Source: Actinocrispum wychmicini (GTDB lineage: Bacteria > Actinomycetota > Actinomycetes > Mycobacteriales > Pseudonocardiaceae). Taken from it: a stretch of 64,000 nucleotides of DNA. The notes below the pieces were generated by a model. It was not told where the DNA came from and ran no database searches. It was given only the letters and a program-made list of their open reading frames with translations. This document shows positions 16,002 to 23,665 of this stretch, piece by piece. Where the stretch lies: contig NZ_SLWS01000001.1 of the NCBI RefSeq assembly GCF_004345645.1, positions 995,546 through 1,059,545 of the forward strand, given 5' to 3'. Both the position numbers and the translations under genes were made by a program. How positions within the stretch are numbered: the stretch's first letter is position 1; each line of letters starts with the position of its first letter.

Positions 16002-17678
16002 GTGAATCCGTCGACCGCACAGGCCATGGTCATCGTCGACGAACTGGCGCGCAACGACGTGCGTGACGTCGTCGTCTGCCCCGGCTCGCGCAACGCGCCG
16101 CTGAGCGTGGCCCTGTTCGAGGCGGCCCGGGACGGGCGGCTGCGGCTGCACGTGCGGGTGGACGAGCGCAGCGCCGCGTTCCTCGCCATGGGGCTGATGG
16201 TGGCGACCCGCCGGCCGGCCGCGGTGGTGTGCACGTCCGGGACGGCCGTGGCGAACCTGCATCCGGCGGTCCTGGAGTCGTACCACTCGGGCCTCGGGCT
16301 GCTGGTGATCACCGCGGACCGGCCGCCGGAGCTGCACGGCAGCGGCGCCAACCAGACGATCGACCAGCGCAACCTGTTCGCGCCCGCGGCGATCCTGGTG
16401 GACTTCCCGGTGGCCGAGCGGCGGGCCGGGCTGAACCCGGTGTGGCGCGGCCTGGTGTGCCGGGCGATCGCGCAGGCCGAGTCGGGCCGTCCGGTGCAGG
16501 TGAACGTGCCGTTTCGGGAGCCGCTGCTGCCAGGGTTCGCGCACGAGTGGCCGGAGGAGCTGGCCGGCCGCCCGGACGGGGTGCGCTGGACGACGTCGGC
16601 GCCGGCCCGTTCGGTGGCCGGCAGCCGGGTGGATTTTCCTTTGCCGGCAAGGACTTTGATGGTCGTCGGCAGTGGCCGTGCGGACCGGGCGGCGGCCGCG
16701 TGCGAGGTGGCGACCCGGGCCGGGTGGCCGATCGTGGCTGAACCGGTGGCCACCACCGGAACCGCGGGCGTGATCAGGTGCGGCCCGTTGTTGCTCAACT
16801 GTCTTGACCGGGCCACGGACCTGCGGCCGGAGGCGGTCGTGGTGGTCGGCCGGCCCACGTTGTCGCGCGGGGTGCGTGGCCTGATGGGCAAGGCGCCGGT
16901 CTACGGGATCGGCGACCATCCACAGTGGACGGACCCGCAGTACGTGGCGATCCACGTCCGCGGCTGGCTGGACACCACGGACATGCCGTACGTCCAGGGC
17001 CACGACCCGGACTGGCTGACCGCGTGGCGGACCGCGGCCGACCGCGCGTCGACCGTGGTGGACAAGCTGCTGGAAGAGGAGGAATGGCCGTCCGGGCTGC
17101 GGCTCGCGCGGGACGTCCTGGCCGCGCTGCCGACCGGGGCCGTGCTGTTCCTCGGCTCGTCCAACCCGGTCCGGGACGTCGACCTGGTCGCCGAAGCCCG
17201 CTCGGACGTGACGATCCACGCCAACCGCGGAGTGGCGGGCATCGACGGGAACGTCTCCACCGCCGCCGGCATCGCCCTGGGCGACCCCGGCCGCCCGGCG
17301 TACGCGCTGCTCGGCGACCTGACGTTCCTGCACGACTCGAACGGCCTGCTCATCGGCCCCGAAGAGGCCCGGCCGAACCTCACGGTCGTGGTGCTGAACG
17401 ACGACGGCGGCGGCATCTTCTCCCTGCTGGAGCAAGGCGCGGCCGAGTACCGCGACAGCTTCGAGCGGGTCTTCGGCACACCGCACGGCGTGGACATGGC
17501 CGCCCTCTGCGCCGGGTACCGCGTCCCGCACACAATGGCAACGTCACCTTCGCAACTCCGCGAAGCTCTGGCGACGCCGGACGGTCTGCGCGTCGTCGAA
17601 GTCCAATCGGACCGGGCGCGGCTGCGGGACTTGCACGCGCGGCTGCGGGCAGCTGTCTCAGATGCCGTTTTTGGGTAG
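16002..17678 (+). CDS. menD: 2-succinyl-5-enolpyruvyl-6-hydroxy-3-cyclohexene-1-carboxylate synthase
   Basis: MenD makes SEPHCHC from isochorismate and 2-oxoglutarate with thiamine diphosphate. The 558-residue protein has the normal ThDP-enzyme order: an N-terminal Pyr domain with VVCPGSRNAPLS and the catalytic-type VDERSAAFLAMG, a middle domain, and a C-terminal PP domain with the ALLGDLTFLHDSNGL and VVLNDDGGGIFSLLEQ cofactor motif. The start GTG 16002 gives the conserved beginning VNPSTAQAMVIVDEL. It diverges from menB across 18 bases. menC and menF are not in this window. Confidence 0.94.
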   Translation: MNPSTAQAMVIVDELARNDVRDVVVCPGSRNAPLSVALFEAARDGRLRLHVRVDERSAAFLAMGLMVATRRPAAVVCTSGTAVANLHPAVLESYHSGLGLLVITADRPPELHGSGANQTIDQRNLFAPAAILVDFPVAERRAGLNPVWRGLVCRAIAQAESGRPVQVNVPFREPLLPGFAHEWPEELAGRPDGVRWTTSAPARSVAGSRVDFPLPARTLMVVGSGRADRAAAACEVATRAGWPIVAEPVATTGTAGVIRCGPLLLNCLDRATDLRPEAVVVVGRPTLSRGVRGLMGKAPVYGIGDHPQWTDPQYVAIHVRGWLDTTDMPYVQGHDPDWLTAWRTAADRASTVVDKLLEEEEWPSGLRLARDVLAALPTGAVLFLGSSNPVRDVDLVAEARSDVTIHANRGVAGIDGNVSTAAGIALGDPGRPAYALLGDLTFLHDSNGLLIGPEEARPNLTVVVLNDDGGGIFSLLEQGAAEYRDSFERVFGTPHGVDMAALCAGYRVPHTMATSPSQLREALATPDGLRVVEVQSDRARLRDLHARLRAAVSDAVFG

Positions 17679-17732
17679 TCCCGTCCTCTGAGAACCGTAC
17701 TTCGGCGGGTATTCGCCCACCAGCGGCCTGGC

Positions 17733-17738
17733 TAGGTT
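17733..17738 (+). promoter_or_regulatory. Putative -10 element of the M1 peptidase gene
   Basis: TAGGTT fits TANNNT in the 96-base gap after menD. It would give a leader of about 30 bases carrying an AAAGGGG ribosome-binding site before ATG 17775. Confidence 0.35.
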
Positions 17739-17774
17739 CTAGACCACCTTCGGCATAACCAAAGGGGTCACACA

Positions 17775-19292
17775 ATGTTCCTCAGATCGAGACTGCGGTT
17801 AGCCTCCTCCGCGGCAGGGCTCGTCACGGTGCTGTGCGGCGGCGTGGCAGGCGCCGCGCCCGCGCCTGGGGCGGCGGGTGTGGGCGACCCGTACTACCCG
17901 AACGCCGGCAACGGTGGTTACAGCATCTCGCACTACAACATCAGGTTGACCTACAACCCGGCGACGGACCTGTTGTCGGGCAACACCACGATCCTGGCCA
18001 CGGCCACCCAGGACCTGTCCAGCTTCGACCTGGACTTCCTGCTGCCGATCAAGTCGTTGCGGGTGAACAACTTCCTCGCGCAGACACGCACCGCGGCGGT
18101 GGGCGAGGTCGTGGTCACGCCGCAGGCCCCGCTCGTCAAGGGCAGCAACATCACCATCGTCGTGGAGTACGCGGGCACACCCTCCACGGTGAAGGACGCG
18201 ACCGGCTTCACCGCCTGGAAGAAGACCCCCGACGGCGCGCTCGCCAACGACGAGCCGGACATCTCGCCGTGGTGGTACCCGGGCGACAACCACCCCACCC
18301 AGAAAGCGACCTACGACGTCTCGGTGGCCGTGCCGAACGGCACCTCCGTGCTGTCCAACGGCACGCTCGTCAGCACCGCCCCGCAGATCAACGGCTGGAC
18401 CCGGTGGAACTGGCGCAGCACCAAGCCACAGGCGTCGTACCTGACGTACATCGCGGTCGGCAACTTCGAGATCAGGAACGCCGTCGCGACCAACGGCCAG
18501 CGGATCATCACCGCGTACAGCGCGAACCTCGGGGACAACGCGGACGCGGCCAAGGCGAGCGTCGAGCGCACCGGTGAGATCATCGAGTTCGAGTCGTCGG
18601 TGTTCGGCGACTACCCGTTCGAGGCGCAGGGCGGTGTCGTCAGCCCCGGCATCAACTTCGCACTGGAGAACCAGACCCGTCCGGTGTACTCCAACGCGTT
18701 CTTCCGCGCGGGCGCGAACACTTCCGTGATCGCGCACGAGAACGCCCACCAGTGGTTCGGCGACTCCGTGTCAGTGCAGGCGTGGCGGAACATCTGGCTG
18801 AACGAGGGTTTCGCGACCTACGCGCAGTACCTGTGGTCCGAGCACGAGGGTGAGGGCACGGCGGCCGAGGTCGCCCAGTACTACTACGACCTGCGTCCGG
18901 CGGACGACCCGTTCTGGCAGTTCGTGGTGGCGTCGCCCGGCGCCGGCAACGAGTTCAACAACGCCGTGTACCAACGCGGCGGGATCACGTTGCAGGCCCT
19001 GCGCAACAAGATCGGCGACGACAACTTCTTCAACCTGTTGAAGACGTGGACGTCCAGCCACAAGTACGGCAACGGCACCATCGAGCAGTTCATCGCGCTC
19101 GCGGAGAAGATCTCCGGCCAGCCGTTGTTCGACTTCTTCCAGACGTGGCTGTTCACCCCCGGCAAGCCGGCCGGCGGGATCGGCAACCCGGCCACCGCGG
19201 CGCTGTCCGCGAAGGTGGCCAAAGCCAAGCCCAAGTCCGTCGACCAGATCGATCTGACCCACCAGATCCTCGCGACGGAATCCCACCACTGA
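17775..19292 (+). CDS. Secreted M1-family zinc metallopeptidase
   Basis: A 505-residue exported peptidase. The signal peptide covers about residues 1-27 (ending VAGAAPAPG). An N-terminal beta domain (about 45-230) precedes the gluzincin catalytic domain. The zinc site is HENAHQWFGD: His321, Glu322, His325, with Glu344 in LNEGFATYAQYLW as third ligand. The aminopeptidase GAMEN element is replaced by FALENQTRPVY, as in other secreted bacterial members. The C-terminal ERAP-like helical domain of full-length M1 enzymes is missing, so it is the short form. A strong hairpin terminator follows the stop. Confidence 0.92.
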   Translation: MFLRSRLRLASSAAGLVTVLCGGVAGAAPAPGAAGVGDPYYPNAGNGGYSISHYNIRLTYNPATDLLSGNTTILATATQDLSSFDLDFLLPIKSLRVNNFLAQTRTAAVGEVVVTPQAPLVKGSNITIVVEYAGTPSTVKDATGFTAWKKTPDGALANDEPDISPWWYPGDNHPTQKATYDVSVAVPNGTSVLSNGTLVSTAPQINGWTRWNWRSTKPQASYLTYIAVGNFEIRNAVATNGQRIITAYSANLGDNADAAKASVERTGEIIEFESSVFGDYPFEAQGGVVSPGINFALENQTRPVYSNAFFRAGANTSVIAHENAHQWFGDSVSVQAWRNIWLNEGFATYAQYLWSEHEGEGTAAEVAQYYYDLRPADDPFWQFVVASPGAGNEFNNAVYQRGGITLQALRNKIGDDNFFNLLKTWTSSHKYGNGTIEQFIALAEKISGQPLFDFFQTWLFTPGKPAGGIGNPATAALSAKVAKAKPKSVDQIDLTHQILATESHH

Positions 19293-19298
19293 TGATCA

Positions 19299-19334
19299 CC
19301 CGGGGTTTGCCGGTCCCGGCAAACCCCGGGGTTT
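19299..19334 (+). terminator. Rho-independent-type terminator after the M1 peptidase gene
   Basis: CCCGGGGTTTGCCGG (19299-19313) and its exact complement (19316-19330) form a 15-bp stem closed by two bases, followed by GTTT. It begins seven bases after the stop codon. Confidence 0.8.
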
Positions 19335-19341
19335 CACCGGC

Positions 19342-19347
19342 TACAGT
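19342..19347 (+). promoter_or_regulatory. Leaderless -10 element of the DUF3592-like gene
   Basis: TACAGT ends 7 bases before GTG 19355, just after the terminator of the previous gene. This spacing decides the start choice for a gene with no ribosome-binding site. Confidence 0.5.
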
Positions 19348-19354
19348 GCCTCGC

Positions 19355-19795
19355 GTGGGGACAAGGGCGGTGAAGGTTCGGCGGGTGACGGCGATCTCGC
19401 TCGTGTCGTTCGGCGGGGTCATCACGTTCCTGGCCGTCCTGCTGTTGATCGGCACCTACCGGCAGGACGTGGCCCTCAACTCGCGGGCCGTCGGCACCAC
19501 GGCCGAGGTCGTGTCGGTCGCGTTCGACCGCACGCTGGTCCGGTATCAGACCCCGGACGGGGCCGTGCACCTGCCGCCCGACGGCATCTCGTTCCCGAAG
19601 GGCCTGCAGGTCGGCCAGATCGTCCAGGTCGAGTACGACGCGGCCCACCCCGACGTGGTGAAAGTGGCCGGGCGAGGGGCGTACCTGGCGTTGTTGCCGG
19701 TGGGCACGTTGCTGCTGTTCCTCTGGCTCGTCATCGTGCCTGTGGTGTGGTGGCTCAGGCGCGCTACGCGGTCGCCGTCTCCTGCCACCAGCTGA
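19355..19795 (+). CDS. DUF3592-like two-helix membrane protein
   Basis: A 146-residue protein with membrane helices near residues 13-35 (ISLVSFGGVITFLAVLLLIG) and 110-132 (LLPVGTLLLFLWLVIVPVVWW). Between them is a small beta domain (TTAEVVSVAFDRTLVRYQTPDG, then QIVQVEYDAAHPDVVKVAG), the DUF3592 pattern. Function is unknown. GTG 19355 is favoured by the leaderless promoter; GTG 19370 is possible. The last 32 bases overlap the convergent phosphatase gene. Confidence 0.7.
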   Translation: MGTRAVKVRRVTAISLVSFGGVITFLAVLLLIGTYRQDVALNSRAVGTTAEVVSVAFDRTLVRYQTPDGAVHLPPDGISFPKGLQVGQIVQVEYDAAHPDVVKVAGRGAYLALLPVGTLLLFLWLVIVPVVWWLRRATRSPSPATS

Positions 19796-20597
19796 GCACT
19801 TCCTCCGAGACGCCGGGCGCGGCCACGAGCAGGCCGTCCACGGGCAACGCGGCGTCCGATCCGTGCCTGTCCCACACGACGGCGCCTGCCTCGATCGCCA
19901 ACGCCACCGCGCCGGCCACGTCCCACTCGTGGTAGCTGTGCAGCACCGCGGCCGCCGCGTGCCCTAGCGCCACCTGAGCGATGGCCAGGGCCGCCGAGCC
20001 CAGCACCCGCACACCGGCGTGCGCCAACGCGGCACGTTCGATGAACCCACCCATCCCCGGCCACGGACCTGTCCGCGTCAGTTCCGTGCACACGATGGAC
20101 CGCGCGCACGTGAAGCGGTCCGTTAACGACACCTGCACACCGTTCGCACGGGCCCCACGGCCCCGTGCGGCCGCGTAGATCTGTCCCCGGTACGGATCCG
20201 CCACCACACCTACGACCGGCCCTGAGGCGTCCACCAGGGCCAGGCTGTAGGCACACCACGGGACGCCGGCCACGTAGTTGGCCGTGCCGTCCACCGGGTC
20301 CACCACCCAGCGGTACTCCGCGTCCTCCGAGCCCAGGTCGGCGCCGAACTCCTGGCCGACCACGGGCATCCCGGGGAACTCGGACGTCAGCACCCGGCGG
20401 GTGTGCCGTTCCAGGGTCCGGTCGGTGTCGGTGACCCAGTCGAACGGCGAGTCCTTGCCACTGGGTCGCGCGCCACGTCCGGCGGTTGCCGTGATGACAT
20501 CCGTCGCGTCGTTGGCCAGCCGGCCGGCCACTTCCAGGGCCCTTGACAGCAGTCCAGGCTCGACTGGCCTGGGCGGGCGCGATGACAAGAGGGTCAT
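19764..20597 (-). CDS. Inositol-monophosphatase-family phosphatase
   Basis: A 277-residue lithium-sensitive phosphatase-fold protein. The metal-binding [20 protein letters not shown] (residues about 94-113), the upstream Glu in VVGQEFG and the C-terminal [15 protein letters not shown] are all conserved. Family members hydrolyse inositol phosphates, fructose-1,6-bisphosphate, histidinol phosphate or PAP; the sequence does not discriminate. In actinobacteria an inositol phosphatase would serve phosphatidylinositol or mycothiol synthesis. It is divergent from the glycosyltransferase pair. Confidence 0.88.
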   Translation of the reverse strand: MTLLSSRPPRPVEPGLLSRALEVAGRLANDATDVITATAGRGARPSGKDSPFDWVTDTDRTLERHTRRVLTSEFPGMPVVGQEFGADLGSEDAEYRWVVDPVDGTANYVAGVPWCAYSLALVDASGPVVGVVADPYRGQIYAAARGRGARANGVQVSLTDRFTCARSIVCTELTRTGPWPGMGGFIERAALAHAGVRVLGSAALAIAQVALGHAAAAVLHSYHEWDVAGAVALAIEAGAVVWDRHGSDAALPVDGLLVAAPGVSEEVLSWWQETATA

Positions 20598-20604
20598 GCC
20601 GACC

Positions 20605-20610
20605 TAGAGT
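20605..20610 (+). promoter_or_regulatory. Putative -10 element upstream of the glycosyltransferase pair
   Basis: TAGAGT matches TANNNT in the gap after the divergent phosphatase gene. Transcription from here would leave a leader of about 130 bases before GTG 20753; no structure in that leader is obvious. Confidence 0.3.
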
Positions 20611-20752
20611 GACCGCGCTGGGTGTCCGGCAAACGTCGGGAAGGTGGCCAGCGAAGGATCGCAAGGCCACACGTTGGAAGTTTCGGCTTCGTTCCCCGGC
20701 TGGTCACGCGCTCGTCGCCGCTGTGCTCGGATTCGGGATCATCGTGTGGCTC

Positions 20753-21856
20753 GTGCGAGTCGCCATTGTCACCGAGAGCTTTCTGCCGCAGGTGAACGGC
20801 GTGACCAACTCCGTTCTGCGGGTCGTCGAGCACCTGCGCGCACACGGGCACGAGGCGTTGATCGTGGCGCCCGGGCCAGGGCCGGAAGCGTATCTCGACG
20901 TTCCGGTCGTCCGGACCCGCGCGGTCGACGTCCCCGTGGTGACGTCGCTGCCGATCGGGGTGGCCGGGCCGAAGGTCACCACCGCCCTGCTGGATTTCGA
21001 GCCGGACGTGGTGCACCTGGCGTCGCCGTTCGTGCTCGGCTTCGGCGGCATGCGGGCCGCGCGTCGGCTCGGCGTGCCGACGGTCGCGATCTACCAGACG
21101 GACGTCGCCGGGTTCGCCGCCGCGTACGGTCTCGCGCGCGGTGCGCGGGCGGCGTGGCTGTGGATCCGCCGGTTGCACACGTTCGCCGACCGGACGCTGG
21201 CGCCGTCGACGGACGCGGTCCAGTCGCTGGTCGCGCACGGGGTGCCGCGCGTTCACCGGTGGGGACGAGGGGTGGACACTGAGCTGTTCAACCCGGTCAG
21301 AAGGGACGAAACGCTCCGTTCGGAGCTGGCGCCGAACGGCGAGCTCCTGGTCGGGTACGTCGGCCGGCTGGCCCCGGAGAAGCAGGTGGACCGGCTGGCC
21401 GCGCTGAGCGGCATGCCCGACGTGCGGCTGGTGATCGTCGGGGACGGGCCGGACATGGCGCGGCTGCGCGACCGGCTGCCGAACGCCGCGTTCCTGGGTT
21501 TCCGGACCGGCGAACCGCTGGCCACCGCGTACGCGAGCCTGGACGTGTTCGTGCACACCGGGCCGCACGAGACGTTCTGCCAGGCCGTGCAGGAGGCGAT
21601 GGCGTCGGGTGTGCCGGTGATCGCGCCGGACGCGGGCGGCCCGCGTGACCTCGTGCACCACGGCAAGACCGGCTATCTCCTCGGCGACATGCGCGTCCAG
21701 TTGGGCCCCGCGGTGGAAGCCCTGCGGGATCCGGCGTTGCGCGAGCGGATGGCGACCGCCGGCCGGCGTGCGGTCACTGGACGCACGTGGTCGGCGGTGT
21801 GCGACGAGCTGCTGGGGCACTACGCCGCGGTGACCCGCCTGGCCCAGGCGGCGTGA
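20753..21856 (+). CDS. GT4-family glycosyltransferase, MgtA-like
   Basis: A 367-residue GT-B glycosyltransferase. The N-terminal Rossmann domain begins [20 protein letters not shown]; the C-terminal nucleotide-sugar domain has [27 protein letters not shown] and the E-x7-E motif in [20 protein letters not shown]. This closely resembles mycobacterial MgtA (Rv0557), a GDP-mannose-dependent alpha-mannosyltransferase that acts on a glycolipid acceptor and also sits between menD and menG. The start is set by homology; the frame is open further upstream and no ribosome-binding site is clear. It overlaps the next gene (TGATG). Confidence 0.85.
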   Translation: MRVAIVTESFLPQVNGVTNSVLRVVEHLRAHGHEALIVAPGPGPEAYLDVPVVRTRAVDVPVVTSLPIGVAGPKVTTALLDFEPDVVHLASPFVLGFGGMRAARRLGVPTVAIYQTDVAGFAAAYGLARGARAAWLWIRRLHTFADRTLAPSTDAVQSLVAHGVPRVHRWGRGVDTELFNPVRRDETLRSELAPNGELLVGYVGRLAPEKQVDRLAALSGMPDVRLVIVGDGPDMARLRDRLPNAAFLGFRTGEPLATAYASLDVFVHTGPHETFCQAVQEAMASGVPVIAPDAGGPRDLVHHGKTGYLLGDMRVQLGPAVEALRDPALRERMATAGRRAVTGRTWSAVCDELLGHYAAVTRLAQAA

Positions 21857-22965
21857 TGCGGGTCGTCCAGCTGGCCAACTTCTACGGTCCGAAGTCCGGC
21901 GGGCTGCGCACGGCCCTGCACCACCTCGGCGCCGGCTACTGCGCCCGGGGTCACGAGGTGATCCTGGTCGTCCCGGGCGACGGGCACGCGGACACCCGGA
22001 TCGCCGGCGGGGTGCGCCGGATCACGTTGCCCGCGCCGCGCATCCCCGGCACCGGCGGCTACCGGGCGGTGGACCCGTGGCGGGTCCGGAAGCTGCTGGA
22101 ACACCTCAGACCCGACCGGCTGGAGGTCTCCGACCGGCTCACGCTGCGGGGGATGGGCCGCTGGGCCCGGGAGCACGACGTGCCCAGCGTGGTCATCTCG
22201 CACGAGCGGCTGGACCGGCTGCTTGAACAGTTCCTGCTGCCGCCGACCTGGGCACGCGGTGTCGCGGACTTCGCGAACCGGCGGATGGCCGCGGCGTACG
22301 ACACGGTCGTCTGCACCACCGCGTTCGCCCGTGAGGAGTTCGACCGGATCGGCGTCGCCAACGTCCGCCGGGTTCCGCTCGGGGTGGACCTGGCCACGTT
22401 CACCCCGGCCCGGCGACGCACCGACCTGCGCCACGATCTGGCGCCGGACGTCGACACCCTGTTGATCCACTGTGGACGTCTCTCGCCGGAGAAGCACGTC
22501 GAGCGAAGCGTGGACACGTTGGCGCGACTGCGTTCCGAGGGGCACCGGGCCCGGCTGGTGGTCGCCGGGGACGGGCCGAGTATGAGCTCGTTGCGACGCC
22601 GGGCATCCGGCCTGCCCGTGACGTTCCTCGGGTTCGTGCAGAACCGGCACGACGTGGCCGATCTCCTTGCCACAGCGGACATCTCACTCGCGCCAGGTCC
22701 ACATGAGACATTCGGGCTCGCCGCGCTCGAAGCACTGGCCTCCGGGACGCCGGTGGTGGTGTCCGCGTCGTCCGCGCTGCGGGAGATCGTCCGGCCCGGC
22801 TGCGGCGCGGCCGTGGACGACCACGCGGACGCGTTCGCCGGCGCGGTGGCGGACCTGCTGGCCGCCCCGGAGCCCCGGCGACGGGCCGCCGCGCGCGCCC
22901 GCGCCGAGGAGTTCAGCTGGCGGTCTTCGGTACACGGCATGCTGAGAGCGCTCAGTCTCGCCTAG
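21856..22965 (+). CDS. Second GT4-family glycosyltransferase
   Basis: A 369-residue GT-B protein coupled to the MgtA-like gene (TGATG at 21854-21858). The N-terminal fold starts [21 protein letters not shown], and the C-terminal domain carries IHCGRLSPEKHVERSVDTL, AGDGPSMSSLRRR and the nucleotide-sugar E-x7-E motif GPHETFGLAALEALASGTPV. It is clearly distinct from its neighbour, so the two may add successive sugars to one lipid or glycan acceptor. Donor and acceptor are unknown. Its TAG stop is part of the proposed menG -10 element. Confidence 0.85.
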   Translation: MRVVQLANFYGPKSGGLRTALHHLGAGYCARGHEVILVVPGDGHADTRIAGGVRRITLPAPRIPGTGGYRAVDPWRVRKLLEHLRPDRLEVSDRLTLRGMGRWAREHDVPSVVISHERLDRLLEQFLLPPTWARGVADFANRRMAAAYDTVVCTTAFAREEFDRIGVANVRRVPLGVDLATFTPARRRTDLRHDLAPDVDTLLIHCGRLSPEKHVERSVDTLARLRSEGHRARLVVAGDGPSMSSLRRRASGLPVTFLGFVQNRHDVADLLATADISLAPGPHETFGLAALEALASGTPVVVSASSALREIVRPGCGAAVDDHADAFAGAVADLLAAPEPRRRAAARARAEEFSWRSSVHGMLRALSLA

Positions 22966-22968
22966 AGT
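22963..22968 (+). promoter_or_regulatory. Leaderless -10 element of menG
   Basis: TAGAGT overlaps the stop of the second glycosyltransferase gene and ends 6 bases before ATG 22975. It could give menG its own transcript apart from the glycosyltransferases. Confidence 0.45.
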
Positions 22969-22974
22969 CTGGTC

Positions 22975-23664
22975 ATGTCGCGTGCCAGCCTCGAGAAGAA
23001 GCCGCGCGAGGTCGCCGAGATGTTCGACGGCGTCGCTCGCCGGTATGACCGGACCAACTCGGTGATGACGTTGGGGTACGACCGGCGCTGGCGCGAGATG
23101 ACCCGCAGGGCCCTGGACCCGCAGCCCGGCGAGCAGATCCTCGACCTCGCCGCCGGCACCGGCGTCTCCACGGTCGCGTTCGCCCGGACCGGGGCGTGGT
23201 GCGTGGCCGCGGACTTCTCGGTCGGCATGCTGCACGGCGGCGACGCCCGTGAGCTGCCCCGAGTCGCCGCCGACGCGATGCGCCTGCCGTTTGCCGACAA
23301 CTCGTTCGACGCGGTCACCGTCGTCTTCGGCATCCGGAACTTCCACAACACCGTCGAGGCCCTCAAAGAGATGCGGCGGGTGATCAAGCCTGGCGGCCGG
23401 TTGCTGGTCTGCGAGTTCTCGCGGCCCAAGTTCCGGCCGTTCCGGTCGGTCTTCTACTGGGGCATGAAGCGGGTCGCGCCGATCATCGCCCGGCTGGTGT
23501 CCTCCAACCCGGCGGCCTACCGGTACCTGGGCGAGTCGATCAAGGACTGGCACTCCCAGCTGGGCCTGGCCGAACTGATCGAGGCCGCGGGCTGGGCCGA
23601 GGTGGAGTGGATGGACCTGACCTTCGGCGTGGTCGCCCTGCACCGGGCGACCAAGCCGAGGTGA
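22975..23664 (+). CDS. menG: Demethylmenaquinone methyltransferase
   Basis: MenG (UbiE family) uses S-adenosylmethionine to methylate demethylmenaquinone, the last core step of menaquinone synthesis. The 229-residue class I methyltransferase shows the SAM loop [15 protein letters not shown], family motif [15 protein letters not shown] near the start, and the UbiE signature [20 protein letters not shown]. It has the family's typical length. It converges with a large secreted hydrolase gene, with one base between the two stop codons. Confidence 0.94.
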   Translation: MSRASLEKKPREVAEMFDGVARRYDRTNSVMTLGYDRRWREMTRRALDPQPGEQILDLAAGTGVSTVAFARTGAWCVAADFSVGMLHGGDARELPRVAADAMRLPFADNSFDAVTVVFGIRNFHNTVEALKEMRRVIKPGGRLLVCEFSRPKFRPFRSVFYWGMKRVAPIIARLVSSNPAAYRYLGESIKDWHSQLGLAELIEAAGWAEVEWMDLTFGVVALHRATKPR

Positions 23665-23665
23665 C

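Noticed and set aside
15072..17531. A single fused menB protein reaching into menD on the minus strand
   Set aside because: The extra N-terminal 500 residues are antisense to the highly conserved menD and have no MenB similarity; MenB has normal length from 15983.
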